In this document: positions 7,946-16,782 of the stretch, piece after piece
Position numbering within the stretch: the first letter of the stretch is position 1
How the letters are laid out: every line of letters begins with the position of its first letter
DNA from: Craterilacuibacter sinensis
Lineage (GTDB): Bacteria; Pseudomonadota; Gammaproteobacteria; Burkholderiales; Chromobacteriaceae
DNA: 46,336 nucleotides
Assembly (NCBI RefSeq): GCF_009831765.1
Contig: NZ_WSSB01000017.1
Location: 1 to 46,336 of the forward strand
Direction: 5' to 3'
Program-made: the position numbers and the translations under genes
Notes under the pieces: model-generated
What the model was told of the DNA's origin: nothing
Database searches by the model: none
Seen by the model: only the letters and a program-made list of their open reading frames with translations

Positions 7946-9289
7946 ATGCAAGGTGGTACAGGTTTATTACTGGTATTGCTATTGGCCATCGTGCTGATTG
8001 TGGTACTGATCGTCAAAGTCCGGGTTCATGCTTTTCTTGCACTGATGGCGGCCTGTTTCGTGGTCGGCATCGGCTCGGGCATGCCGCTCACCTCGATTGC
8101 CGCCTCGTTCGAAAACGGGGTCGGTGGCACGCTGGGCTTTCTGGCGGCGATTATCGGTCTGGGGAGCATTCTGGGCAAAATGCTGGAAGAATCCGGCGGA
8201 GCCGAGCGCATCGCCAAGACCCTGCTGCAGACGCTGGGCAAGGATCGCGCTTCATGGGCGATGATGCTGGTCGGCTTCATCGCCGGCATTCCGGTCTTTT
8301 TCGAAGTGGGCTTTGTGCTGCTAATTCCGCTGATCTATGTCGTCGCCAAAGAAACTCGCCTCAATATGCTGTATCTGGGCGTGCCGCTGGCCATTTCGCT
8401 GATGGTGGTGCATTGCATGCTGCCACCCCACCCTGCCGCCATGGCAATTACCGGCATGCTGGGCGCCGATGTAGGCAAGGTCATCATGTACGGCCTGATC
8501 GTGGGCTTGCCGACTGCCATCATCGCCGGCCCGGTCTGGATCAATCTGGTATGCAAGCGTGAAGCACCTTCTACCCAGCAGGCTTTTCTGGAAGAGCGCT
8601 GTGACAGCAGCGAGCGCAAGGATCTGCCCGGCTTCGGCATCACCCTGTTCACCATCCTGCTGCCGCTATTGCTGATGGTAGGCAAAACGGTTGCCACCAT
8701 GGGGCTGACGCAAGGCACCACCAGCTACGAAGTGGTTGCCTTTCTGGGTAACCCGCTGCCAGCGCTGGCGATTGCGGTGATGTTCGCCTATTGGTCGCTG
8801 GGGCTGCGTCGCGGCCTGAAGATGGCCGACCTGCTGGTGCTGACCGACAAATGCTTCCCGCCACTGGCCAGCATCTTGCTGATCATCGGTGCCGGCGGTG
8901 CCTTCAACGGCATCCTGATCGACAGCGGCGTGGGCAAGGTTCTGGCCGGTACGCTGGCACAACTGGACATGAACCCTATCGTACTGGCCTGGCTGATTGC
9001 AGGGCTGATGCACTTCGCCGTCGGCTCGGCCACCGTTGCCATGATCAGCGCGGCCGGCATGGTATTGCCTATGCTGGGCGATAACTCCGGCTACAGCCGT
9101 GAAATCATCGTGATTGCCATCGGCGCCGGCGCTATCGGCTGGACCCACGTCACCGACTCGGCATTCTGGGTGGTGAAGGAATATCTGGGTGTCTCGCTAT
9201 CCGATGCACTGAAGAAATTTACCGGCGGTACCGTGCTGGCCTCCGTGGTCGCACTGGGACTGACCTTGCTGTTGTCGCGCGTGATTTAA
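7946..9289 (+). CDS. dsdX: D-serine transporter (GntP family)
   Basis: This inner-membrane permease of 447 aa has about 12-14 hydrophobic segments and GntP-family motifs (FFEVGFVLLIPL, MLPPHPAAMAI, GAIGWTHVTDSAFWVVKEY). GntP members import gluconate or D-serine. Placement directly upstream of dsdA (54-bp gap) and of a DsdC-like regulator points to D-serine. GGGAG precedes the ATG by 6 nt. Confidence 0.9.
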   Translation: MQGGTGLLLVLLLAIVLIVVLIVKVRVHAFLALMAACFVVGIGSGMPLTSIAASFENGVGGTLGFLAAIIGLGSILGKMLEESGGAERIAKTLLQTLGKDRASWAMMLVGFIAGIPVFFEVGFVLLIPLIYVVAKETRLNMLYLGVPLAISLMVVHCMLPPHPAAMAITGMLGADVGKVIMYGLIVGLPTAIIAGPVWINLVCKREAPSTQQAFLEERCDSSERKDLPGFGITLFTILLPLLLMVGKTVATMGLTQGTTSYEVVAFLGNPLPALAIAVMFAYWSLGLRRGLKMADLLVLTDKCFPPLASILLIIGAGGAFNGILIDSGVGKVLAGTLAQLDMNPIVLAWLIAGLMHFAVGSATVAMISAAGMVLPMLGDNSGYSREIIVIAIGAGAIGWTHVTDSAFWVVKEYLGVSLSDALKKFTGGTVLASVVALGLTLLLSRVI

Positions 9290-9343
9290 GCAGACTACAG
9301 ACAACACACGATCAAACTTATTATCTGATACAGGAGCAACATC

Positions 9344-10690
9344 ATGATTCTGGGCAAAACAATTGAAAGCTGGTGCGCCAGCTACCCGCTGATCAATGAA
9401 CTGATCGCCTTGCAGGAAACCAGCTGGTTCAACCCTGGCATCGCACCGACGGCAGAAGCACTGGCAGATGTCGGCCTGACCGCTGCCGATGTGGCCGATG
9501 CCAGTGCCCGTCTGGACCGCTTTGCCTCCTACATCATGCAGGTGTTCCCGGAAACCCGCGCCAGCGGCGGTATTATCGAGTCGGGCATTCTGCCCATGCC
9601 CAAGCTGCAAGCCGAACTGATGGCGCGTCATGACCAGGAATCTGCCGGCCAGTTGTGGCTCAAGGCAGATTGCAACCTGCCGATTTCCGGTTCGATCAAG
9701 GCACGCGGCGGCATCTATGAAGTGCTCAAGCATGCCGAAGACCTGGCGCTGGCTGCCGGCCTGCTCACCATCGATGACGACTACGCCAAACTGGACAGCG
9801 ATGCCATGCGCGCTTTCTTCGGCCAATACAAGGTCGCGGTCGGCTCGACCGGCAACCTCGGCCTGTCCATCGGCATCATGAGTGCACAGCTGGGCTTCCA
9901 GGCCTCGGTGCATATGTCGGCCGATGCCCGCCAGTGGAAGAAGGACAAGCTGCGCGCCCATGGCGTGACCGTGGTTGAATATGAATCCGACTACAGCGTC
10001 GCGGTGGCACAAGGCCGCAAACAGGCCGAATCCGATCCTAGCTGCCACTTTGTCGACGATGAAAATTCGACCAGCCTGTTCCTCGGCTACGCCGTTGCCG
10101 CCGAGCGCCTGCAGCGCCAGATCGCGGCCGCCGGCATCACTGTCGACGCCGAACACCCGCTGTTCGTCTATCTGCCATGCGGCGTTGGTGGCGGCCCGGG
10201 CGGGGTGGCCTTCGGTCTGAAACTGGTATTTGGCGATGCCGTACACTGCATCTTTGCCGAACCGACCCACTCGCCGTGCATGCTGCTGGGCGTCCATACC
10301 GGCATGCACGACGCGGTGTCGGTGCAGGACTTCGGCATCGATAACGTCACCGCCGCCGACGGACTGGCGGTCGGCCGTGCCTCCGGTTTTGTCGGCAAGG
10401 CGATGCAGCGCCTGCTGGACGGCTACTACACCGTCAGCGATGAAACGCTGTATCGCTATCTGGCACTGGCCGAACAGCTGGAAGGCATCCGCATGGAGCC
10501 TTCGGCACTGGCAGGCGTGCAGGGCATGGCGCGGGTACTGCAGGAAACACAGGGCTACCGTGCCCGCATCGGCCTGAGCGCCGAGCGCATGGCCAATGCA
10601 ACCCATCTGGTATGGGGTACCGGTGGCAGCATGGTGCCGCCGGCTGAAATGGAAGCCTATCTGGCCAAAGGCCGGGCACTACTGGCCTAA
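9344..10690 (+). CDS. dsdA: D-serine ammonia-lyase
   Basis: This PLP enzyme converts D-serine to pyruvate and ammonia, which detoxifies D-serine and supplies carbon and nitrogen. The 448-aa protein carries the PLP lysine at K119 in [13 protein letters not shown], matching my recollection of K118 in E. coli DsdA, and a Gly-rich phosphate loop [18 protein letters not shown] precedes the ATG. It is co-directional with dsdX and probably co-transcribed with it. Confidence 0.96.
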   Translation: MILGKTIESWCASYPLINELIALQETSWFNPGIAPTAEALADVGLTAADVADASARLDRFASYIMQVFPETRASGGIIESGILPMPKLQAELMARHDQESAGQLWLKADCNLPISGSIKARGGIYEVLKHAEDLALAAGLLTIDDDYAKLDSDAMRAFFGQYKVAVGSTGNLGLSIGIMSAQLGFQASVHMSADARQWKKDKLRAHGVTVVEYESDYSVAVAQGRKQAESDPSCHFVDDENSTSLFLGYAVAAERLQRQIAAAGITVDAEHPLFVYLPCGVGGGPGGVAFGLKLVFGDAVHCIFAEPTHSPCMLLGVHTGMHDAVSVQDFGIDNVTAADGLAVGRASGFVGKAMQRLLDGYYTVSDETLYRYLALAEQLEGIRMEPSALAGVQGMARVLQETQGYRARIGLSAERMANATHLVWGTGGSMVPPAEMEAYLAKGRALLA

Positions 10691-10761
10691 ACGTCGACAC
10701 CCTGCACTGCCCGGGCGCGCTGATTGCGGCAGGCCCGGGCGGTTTGCATCCGGCTTTCCGG

Positions 10762-10774
10762 TACAATGCGACCA
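10762..10774 (+). promoter_or_regulatory. -10 element placed for a leaderless dsdC transcript
   Basis: TACAAT at 10762-10767 is followed after six bases by the dsdC ATG. No Shine-Dalgarno lies upstream of that ATG, so transcription may begin at or next to the start codon. No good -35 is visible. Two GCCCGGGC palindromes (10709-10716 and 10733-10740) lie just upstream and may act as a weak terminator for dsdXA. Confidence 0.4.
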
Positions 10775-11757
10775 TGTTGAATCTTTCGCCAAGAATGGGC
10801 GCCAAGCTCACCAACGCCCAGTTCGCCAACCTGCATACCTTTCTGGTGGCGGCCCGCCACCTGAGCTTCGCCCGCGCCGCCGAAGAGCTCTGCCTGACCG
10901 CCAGCGCCGTCAGCCACCGTATCGCCCGTCTGGAACAAAGCCTGTCACTTGCACTCTTCCACCGCCTGACCCGGAGGGTCGCCCTGACCGAAGACGGCGA
11001 GCGCATCTACCGCATTTTGCAAGGAGCGATGGGGGAGCTGTCAGAGGCATTGCAGCAGACACCGCAAGCCGAAGTGGCCGGCGCCATCGCGCTCTATGTC
11101 CGTCCGTCACTGGCTCAGTGCTGGCTGGTGCCGCGTCTGGCCAACTTCAGCGCCCGTTACCCGCATATCTCGCTGGATATCCGCGTGGGTAACGATAACG
11201 TCGACTTCCGCACGCAAGCCATCGACTTGGCCTTGTACTACGCCGATGGCGAGTTTCCCGGTCTGGTCGGCAGCAAGCTGATGGGGGAGATGATCGCGCC
11301 GGTGTGCAGCCCGGAATATGCCCATCAGCATGGTTTGCTGGACACGCCGGACAATCTGCGCCATTGCACCTTGCTGCACGATTCGCTGGCCTGGCATAAC
11401 GCGGCCTACGATGCCGAATGGCGCTTGTGGGCGCGTCATCACCAGATGGATGCCTTGTTGCCCGAACGTAGCCTGACCTTTGACCGCTCGGATCTATGTG
11501 TAATTGCGGCGCTCAACCATGGCGGCATCGCTATCGGCCGCCATCAGCTGGTACAAAAGCGCATCGACAAGGGCGAACTGATCCTGCCCTTCGGCAATTT
11601 CACCCAGCCCGGCCACTATGATTATTATCTGGTTCACCCGCCCTACGCGGCCGTCCCCAAGCGACTGCAGGTGTTGATAGACTGGCTGCACGAATGCGCT
11701 ACCCAGCCTTGCACGCCGGCTATTACTTGTCATAAAAATTTAACCACCCAAGGTTAA
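10774..11757 (+). CDS. dsdC: LysR-family activator of D-serine catabolism
   Basis: This transcriptional regulator of 327 aa has an N-terminal winged HTH (ARHLSFARAAEELCLTASAVSHRIARLE) and a substrate-binding domain. Segments such as LYVRPSLAQCWLVP, GNDNV and FDRSDLCVIAALNHGGIAIGR closely resemble E. coli DsdC. The start at 10774 leaves 19 residues before LHTF, the same as I recall for E. coli DsdC. The gene lies downstream of dsdA on the same strand; in E. coli dsdC is divergent from dsdXA. Confidence 0.92.
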   Translation: MLNLSPRMGAKLTNAQFANLHTFLVAARHLSFARAAEELCLTASAVSHRIARLEQSLSLALFHRLTRRVALTEDGERIYRILQGAMGELSEALQQTPQAEVAGAIALYVRPSLAQCWLVPRLANFSARYPHISLDIRVGNDNVDFRTQAIDLALYYADGEFPGLVGSKLMGEMIAPVCSPEYAHQHGLLDTPDNLRHCTLLHDSLAWHNAAYDAEWRLWARHHQMDALLPERSLTFDRSDLCVIAALNHGGIAIGRHQLVQKRIDKGELILPFGNFTQPGHYDYYLVHPPYAAVPKRLQVLIDWLHECATQPCTPAITCHKNLTTQG

Positions 11758-11790
11758 GCTGCGGCCATTCATATAAAATGGTGCCAGAGA

Positions 11791-13434
11791 ATGACGATCA
11801 GCCAGCGCCTGTGGTCCTCGGTTGCGTTTACCCTCGCCTGCCTGCTGCTGGTCATGGCCAGCAGCGCCTATTTGCTGGAGCGGACACTGGGCGAGCTGGA
11901 GCGCAACCGCCAGCAACAGGCGCTCGGCATCCAGCTGTACACCCTCAAGAGCGAGGCGCTGGCCCTGTCCCGCGCCGACCCGCTGCTGGATGAAACGGCC
12001 GTCAGGCTCAAGCGTGCCGACGCCACTTACGCCCGCCTGCTGCCAAAGGTGCTGGCGGCCTTGCCGGCCAGCGAGCACGAAGCGTTCCGCAGCGCGGTTG
12101 CCGCCAGCTGGACGCAATACCACCAGCAGATGGCCTCGGCACTGCAAATTGCCGCCACCGCACCGGAAGACGCACTTGCCATCCCGGAGTCCGCCTACAG
12201 CAGCTTTCTGGCACCACTGGTCACACGGCTGGATCAGGATCTCCAGCGCCTGCAGACTCAGACGGAACGGGACAATCTGCAGATTTCCCGCGACCTCGAC
12301 CAGCTGCTGTTGCTGGTGCTCGGGCCGCTGGCTCTGGCTTGTCTCGCCGTGGTGCTGTCGCAGGGGCTGATCGCCCACTGGCTCAAACGCCGTCTGCGCG
12401 CCATCGACCAGGCTGCCGGCCGTCTGGCCGAGGGCTGGCTGTCGACGCGCCTGCCCGAAGCGGGCAAGGATGAACTGTCGCACGCAGCGCAAGGCATCAA
12501 CCGTTTTCTGGAAAAACTGTCGACACTGCTGTCCCGCGTCCACAGCCATGCAGCGGCCGGTGCACATGAAAACACGCTGCTGTCCGGGCTGACCCAGCAG
12601 GTGATCGCCATCAGCACGGCACAGGCGGAAGAAGCCAGCGTGTCACACCATGCAGCCAGCCGCGTCGATGAAGCGGCCGCCATGATCGCCCGCCATCTGG
12701 CAGTGATCGAAGCCGGCACCGCCGACGTGACGCGCCGCACCGCCAGCGCCCGCAGCGCATGCGAACAGGGCGCGGTCAAAATGGGAAGCCTGCTCGAACG
12801 CATCGATGCTGTTTCGCTGCAGATGAGTGAACTGAAATGTTCCAGCGACAATATCCGTCAGGTCAGCACGCTGATCCGCGATATCGCCGACCAGACCAAT
12901 CTGCTGGCGCTCAATGCGGCGATCGAAGCGGCACGCGCCGGCGAGAGCGGCCGCGGCTTTGCCGTGGTCGCCGATGAAGTGCGCAAACTGGCCGAACGCA
13001 CCCGCGACGCCACCGACGGCATCAGCCAGGCACTGCTGCAGATAGAAAACGCCACTGGCGTGCTCGACGGCACGATCCGGGACGCCGGTGTCACCGGCAA
13101 CGATAGCCGCCAGGCGCAAAACGTGCTGGCAGAGACGCTGGCCGCTGTCGATGCGGCGCTGAGCGAAGTCAGCCACAAGGTTGGCGAAATTGGCGAGGCG
13201 GGCGAAGAGCAGGAGGCCAGCGGGCGACAGATCGTCGACACCAGCCGCCACCTGTCGGACAAGGCCCAAGCCATCGAACAGCAAATGGCCGCCATTGCCC
13301 CGATGACGCAACGACTGGATCAGGCCTCGGCGCTATTGCTGGGCGAGATGAGCTGGTTTAAACAGGCAGAGCAGGCGCCAGAAGTGGCGCCCCACCACCC
13401 TGGTGCTTACAACACCGCCAGCGCGGCGGCGTAG
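11791..13434 (+). CDS. Methyl-accepting chemotaxis protein
   Basis: This inner-membrane chemoreceptor is 547 aa. TM1 is near residues 8-28, followed by a helical periplasmic sensor (about 29-170), TM2 near 171-193, a HAMP region and a long cytoplasmic coiled coil. The kinase-coupling hairpin tip [21 protein letters not shown] is near residue 366. No C-terminal CheR-tethering pentapeptide is seen. The ligand is unknown; the position after dsdC could hint at D-serine sensing, but this is speculation. The 3' end overlaps the convergent tpx gene by 28 bp. Confidence 0.93.
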   Translation: MTISQRLWSSVAFTLACLLLVMASSAYLLERTLGELERNRQQQALGIQLYTLKSEALALSRADPLLDETAVRLKRADATYARLLPKVLAALPASEHEAFRSAVAASWTQYHQQMASALQIAATAPEDALAIPESAYSSFLAPLVTRLDQDLQRLQTQTERDNLQISRDLDQLLLLVLGPLALACLAVVLSQGLIAHWLKRRLRAIDQAAGRLAEGWLSTRLPEAGKDELSHAAQGINRFLEKLSTLLSRVHSHAAAGAHENTLLSGLTQQVIAISTAQAEEASVSHHAASRVDEAAAMIARHLAVIEAGTADVTRRTASARSACEQGAVKMGSLLERIDAVSLQMSELKCSSDNIRQVSTLIRDIADQTNLLALNAAIEAARAGESGRGFAVVADEVRKLAERTRDATDGISQALLQIENATGVLDGTIRDAGVTGNDSRQAQNVLAETLAAVDAALSEVSHKVGEIGEAGEEQEASGRQIVDTSRHLSDKAQAIEQQMAAIAPMTQRLDQASALLLGEMSWFKQAEQAPEVAPHHPGAYNTASAAA

Positions 13435-13901
13435 TCCGGCTCCTGCCCGACTTCGCTCACCAGCTCGCTATGCAACACTTTGTTGTCGGCATCCAGCACC
13501 ACCACCGCACGCGCAGTCAGGCCCTGCAAGGGGCCGCTGGCGAACTCGACGCCCCAGGTACTGCGGAACTCGGGGTGGCGGAAGGTCGACAGATTGACCA
13601 CGCCCTCGATACCTTCGGCGCCGCAGAAGCGCTTCTGCGCGAACGGCAGGTCGGCCGAGATGCACAGCACGGTCACGCCAGCGCGACCGGCGGCCTGCTC
13701 GTTGAACTTGCGCACCGAGGTGGCGCAGGTCGGGGTGTCGACGCTGGGGAAAATATTCAGGATCTTGTTGCCGGCAAAATCGGCCAGTGTCACCTCGGCC
13801 AGATCGCCGTTGGTAAGATTCAGGGCCGGAGCCTGAGAGCCGACGGCAGGCAGGCTGCCAGAAACTTCGATAGGATTACCGCGCAGGGTGATGGTAGGCA
13901 T
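13407..13901 (-). CDS. tpx: Thiol peroxidase (atypical 2-Cys peroxiredoxin)
   Basis: This enzyme reduces hydroperoxides with thioredoxin. The 164-aa protein has the peroxidatic Cys59 in [15 protein letters not shown] and the resolving Cys93 in KRFCGAEG, as in Tpx. AAGGAG precedes the ATG giving [10 protein letters not shown]; a longer frame to 13961 has no support. The last 28 bp overlap the end of the chemoreceptor gene on the other strand, so the two transcripts can interfere or pair. Confidence 0.96.
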   Translation of the reverse strand: MPTITLRGNPIEVSGSLPAVGSQAPALNLTNGDLAEVTLADFAGNKILNIFPSVDTPTCATSVRKFNEQAAGRAGVTVLCISADLPFAQKRFCGAEGIEGVVNLSTFRHPEFRSTWGVEFASGPLQGLTARAVVVLDADNKVLHSELVSEVGQEPDYAAALAVL

Positions 13902-14036
13902 GGACTGCTCCTTGTGGGTTGACGCTGTATCGTGCGCCACATGCCATCGAGATTCAACCACACGCGCATGATGGGTAGGGAGGCTTAGACCGAAGGCCGT
14001 AACCCACCAGCGACAAAGGCATCCCTACGCGGTGGC

Positions 14037-14651
14037 TTACTCTGGCGCTACCGGCGCATCTTCCCTCACAGCCCGGGTCGCCATGAATTCACCATTACCG
14101 ACCGGAACCACACAACAGAAGAATGCAGGATCCGCTTTGACCTGTGCCATAAACCCCACCATTTCCGCTTCGTGGGAGACGGCATTGTCAACGACCAGCA
14201 AACCGCCGGGTCGCAGAATACGCCGCAGCTCAGGCCACCAGCCAAGGTATTCTGAGCGCTCTGAATCGAGAAAGATCAGATCGTATGCATCATCCTCTGT
14301 CTCTGCCAGCACATGCCCTGCATCTTCTTGCAGCAAGATAATCTGTTGGCCCAGGCCCGAGCGCTCAAAGTTACTGCGTGCCAGCTGACACTTGAATTCA
14401 GAAAACTCTACGGTATGGACCTGCCCTCCTGTCGCCCTACATGCCTCGGCAAGCCATAGCGTCGAATAGCCATTCGATGTGCCGATCTCCAGCACTTGCC
14501 TTGCCTTGGCACTACGAACAAGCACGCCCAACAACTCCCCGGTGCTGCGGGTAATATTGAGCATGCGCCGGGGACGATCACTGATCGTTGCATCATTGCC
14601 CTCGCCAAACTGTTCAAGCTCACGCAATAACTGCTGCAGTCCTGTCTCCAT
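14037..14651 (-). CDS. Class I SAM-dependent methyltransferase (O-methyltransferase family)
   Basis: The 204-aa protein has SAM motif I as VLEIGTSNGYSTLWLAEA, motif II around VHTVEFSEFKCQLA, and YDLIFLDSERSEYLGWWPEL followed by LRPGGLLVVDNAVSH. This is typical of the caffeoyl-CoA/catechol O-methyltransferase-like family (Methyltransf_24). AAGGA lies about 8 nt before the chosen ATG (14651). The substrate cannot be told. It stands alone between tpx and an NTF2-like gene. Confidence 0.85.
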   Translation of the reverse strand: METGLQQLLRELEQFGEGNDATISDRPRRMLNITRSTGELLGVLVRSAKARQVLEIGTSNGYSTLWLAEACRATGGQVHTVEFSEFKCQLARSNFERSGLGQQIILLQEDAGHVLAETEDDAYDLIFLDSERSEYLGWWPELRRILRPGGLLVVDNAVSHEAEMVGFMAQVKADPAFFCCVVPVGNGEFMATRAVREDAPVAPE

Positions 14652-14823
14652 CTTCCATCCTTTATGAGCGATCAGGCCTCTAGCCGAGGCCAAAGCATGA
14701 ACCCGCCTGCAATGATGTAGCGTTCAAGGGCACCATGGAGGCGGCCGACACACTGCGTAACCCACCATCCACTCAGGCTCAAGCTGACGATGGACGGTTA
14801 ATGACCTGCCCCTGCATCCCTAT

Positions 14824-15198
14824 TTACCGCTCCACAAAATGAAGCCGCTGCTCATCCATGGCAAATGAAGCTTTATGGATCCGCCCTTGCCTGACTTCGT
14901 AAATGCAGAGCATTTCCATGCTGCCAACGCCTTCGGGAAAATTGCGCGTCACCCGCTCGTGATCGATGACGATATCGCCCATCTGCGAGCGCGAAATCAG
15001 GTCAGCGTACAGGTCAGCCTCGGCAAAGCGTGCAATGAATCGCAGCCGCATCTCGTCATGGCCTTGTGCCAGGCATTCTCCATGCAGCGCATACAGTGAA
15101 GCGTCCGGTGCGTAGGTTTCAAGTAGCGCGTCAATATCTTTAGCGTTGTAAGCATCAAGCTGCGCTTGCACCACCAAGGCTGGGGATGGATAAGACAT
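14824..15198 (-). CDS. NTF2-like / steroid-isomerase-fold protein
   Basis: The 124-aa protein has the cone-shaped NTF2/SnoaL fold signature: VQAQLDAYNAKDIDALLETYAPDAS at the N-terminus and GHDEMRLRFIARF in the middle. Similar proteins are delta-isomerases, polyketide cyclases or mere binding proteins, so the function is open. GAGGTGCC precedes the ATG at 15198; the upstream part of the open frame falls in the MITE-like element. Confidence 0.8.
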   Translation of the reverse strand: MSYPSPALVVQAQLDAYNAKDIDALLETYAPDASLYALHGECLAQGHDEMRLRFIARFAEADLYADLISRSQMGDIVIDHERVTRNFPEGVGSMEMLCIYEVRQGRIHKASFAMDEQRLHFVER

Positions 15199-15218
15199 GG
15201 CACCTCGACAAATTGGTG

Positions 15219-15364
15219 TTAGAGCGTGTTCACGATCTCGCGAGCGAGGGCGAGACAAGGCGAAAACGGCTGAGAAAGCGGAATGTACAGGTGGTACATG
15301 AGCATTTCGAAACCGTTTTCAACGCCGTATCGCTGATGCGCAGCAGATCGTGAACAGGTTCTTA
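15219..15364. mobile_element. 146-bp MITE-like palindromic element
   Basis: Two 20-bp terminal inverted repeats (15219-15238 and 15345-15364) match at 16 of 20 positions and share TGTTCACGATCT. Inside are further paired segments: GAAAACGG with CCGTTTTC, and a central ATGTAC-AGGTG-GTACAT hairpin. The whole element can fold into one long imperfect hairpin. It encodes no transposase. The 60-aa open frame in it is a by-product. I recall similar intergenic sequences from beta- and gammaproteobacteria but cannot name a family. Confidence 0.7.
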
Positions 15365-15434
15365 GGAATAAAACGGGTGGGCTGAGAGGCCGGCAGAGCA
15401 CAAGGCTTACCCCGGCGTTACCGGCTAAGCCCCC

Positions 15435-15824
15435 CTACTCCACCATCTCCAGCCCCAGCTCTGCCATCAGTTCGCGCGCAACGCGGAACGCTTCCACCGC
15501 CGCCGGTGCGCCACCGTAGACGCCGGCGTGCAGCAGCACTTCGCGGATTTCGGTAAGGGTCGCGCCGTTGTTGAGCGCGCCGCGCAGATGGCCCTTGAGT
15601 TCGGTGCTGCGCCCGAGCACGGCCAGCATCGCGCAGGTGACGAGGCTGCGGGTTTTCAGTTCGATGCCGCCGCGCTGCCAGGTGCTGCCCCAGGCATGCT
15701 CGTTGACCCAGTCCTGCAGCGGTTGCGAGAAGGCGTCGGCGCTACCCATCGCGCGCGCGACGAACTCCTCGCCCATCACCCGGGTGCGCATTTCAAGGCC
15801 GGCCTGTTTGTCCTGTTCACTCAT
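15435..15824 (-). CDS. Carboxymuconolactone decarboxylase (CMD) family protein, PcaC-like
   Basis: The 129-aa protein has the CMD fold and the conserved stretch LKTRSLVTCAMLAVLGRSTELKGHLRGALNNGAT followed by EIREVLLHAGVYGGAPAAVEAF. It resembles 4-carboxymuconolactone decarboxylase PcaC, but no other protocatechuate genes are present and no CxxC AhpD motif is seen. The start at 15824 gives MSEQDKQAGLEMR; upstream codons would overlap the EamA gene's stop region. It is 17 bp downstream of the EamA gene and probably co-transcribed. Confidence 0.85.
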   Translation of the reverse strand: MSEQDKQAGLEMRTRVMGEEFVARAMGSADAFSQPLQDWVNEHAWGSTWQRGGIELKTRSLVTCAMLAVLGRSTELKGHLRGALNNGATLTEIREVLLHAGVYGGAPAAVEAFRVARELMAELGLEMVE

Positions 15825-15841
15825 CGTTGTCTCCTCTCGTG

Positions 15842-16741
15842 TCAGCGGTTCGCACGCGCGGCCAGCCACACGCCGGACAGGATCAGCGCGATCCCGGCGG
15901 CGTGATAGGCATGAAAGGCCTCACCCAAAAACAGCACCGACAGCAAGGCGCCGAACATCGGCATCAGGTGGATGAAGCTGCCAGCCCTGGCCGGTCCGAC
16001 GCGGGCAACGCCGAGGTTGTAGAAATAGTAGGCGGCTACCGACGGCAGGGTGCCGACGTAGGCGAAGGTAATCAGCGTGGTGGTGTTCAGCGGCGCACGC
16101 TGCCCGCTGGCGTATTCGAGCAGGAAAAACGGCGTGATGCAGGAGAGGCCGATCACCACCAGCACGGTAAGCAAACCCAGGCGGTTCAACCCGGCCGGCA
16201 GGCCGCGCAGCAACAGGGTATACAGCGCCCACGCCAGCATGGCGGCAAATACCACCACATCGCCGTGGTTGATCTCGAGGCGGATCAGGCGCGCCAGCTC
16301 GCCGTGCGCGACGATGGTCAGCACGCCGGCAAACGACAGCAAAATCGCCAGCAACTGCAGGGCGCTGGCCTTGATGCCGAAAAACAGCGCACCCAGCAGC
16401 ACAATCAGGATGGGAATAAACGAATTCATCAGCACCGCATTGGTGGCGGTGGTTTCCTGCACCCCCAGATACACCAGCGAATTAAAGCCGGCGATGCCGA
16501 ACACCCCAAGCGCCAGCAAACGGCGCCAATAGGGTAGCCACAGCGCGCGCTGCTGCCATGCCGGCTTCAGCCCGAACGGCAGCAATACCAACAGCGCGAT
16601 CGCCCAGCGCGCGAACGATAGCGTCAAGGGCGGAATGCTGGCATGGGTGGCACGGGCGAGTACGAAATTGCCGGACCAGAACAGCGTGGTCAGCACCAGG
16701 AGCAGATAGGCGGAAGTCAGCGAAGAGCGGGAGGTCGTCAT
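15842..16741 (-). CDS. EamA/DMT-family transporter
   Basis: This 299-aa inner-membrane protein has about ten transmembrane helices in two EamA repeats (LVLTTLFWSGNFVLAR in the first, WALYTLLLRGLP in the second). The family exports amino acids and metabolites. It lies between a MocR regulator and a CMD protein on the same strand, with gaps of 41 and 17 bp, so the three may form one operon. The chosen ATG gives MTTSRSSL, with AAGG about 8 nt upstream; another ATG lies seven codons earlier. Confidence 0.88.
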   Translation of the reverse strand: MTTSRSSLTSAYLLLVLTTLFWSGNFVLARATHASIPPLTLSFARWAIALLVLLPFGLKPAWQQRALWLPYWRRLLALGVFGIAGFNSLVYLGVQETTATNAVLMNSFIPILIVLLGALFFGIKASALQLLAILLSFAGVLTIVAHGELARLIRLEINHGDVVVFAAMLAWALYTLLLRGLPAGLNRLGLLTVLVVIGLSCITPFFLLEYASGQRAPLNTTTLITFAYVGTLPSVAAYYFYNLGVARVGPARAGSFIHLMPMFGALLSVLFLGEAFHAYHAAGIALILSGVWLAARANR

Positions 16742-16782
16742 CCCCCGACCTTGCCATGCCATACGAATTACCGCAAGCAGGA

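Noticed and set aside
9197-10606. 469-aa open frame antisense to dsdA
   Set aside because: dsdA on the plus strand has clear family motifs and a Shine-Dalgarno. The antisense frame is low-complexity and matches nothing I know.
15219-15401. 60-aa protein encoded in the MITE-like element
   Set aside because: The frame lies almost wholly in the inverted-repeat element and has no ribosome site.
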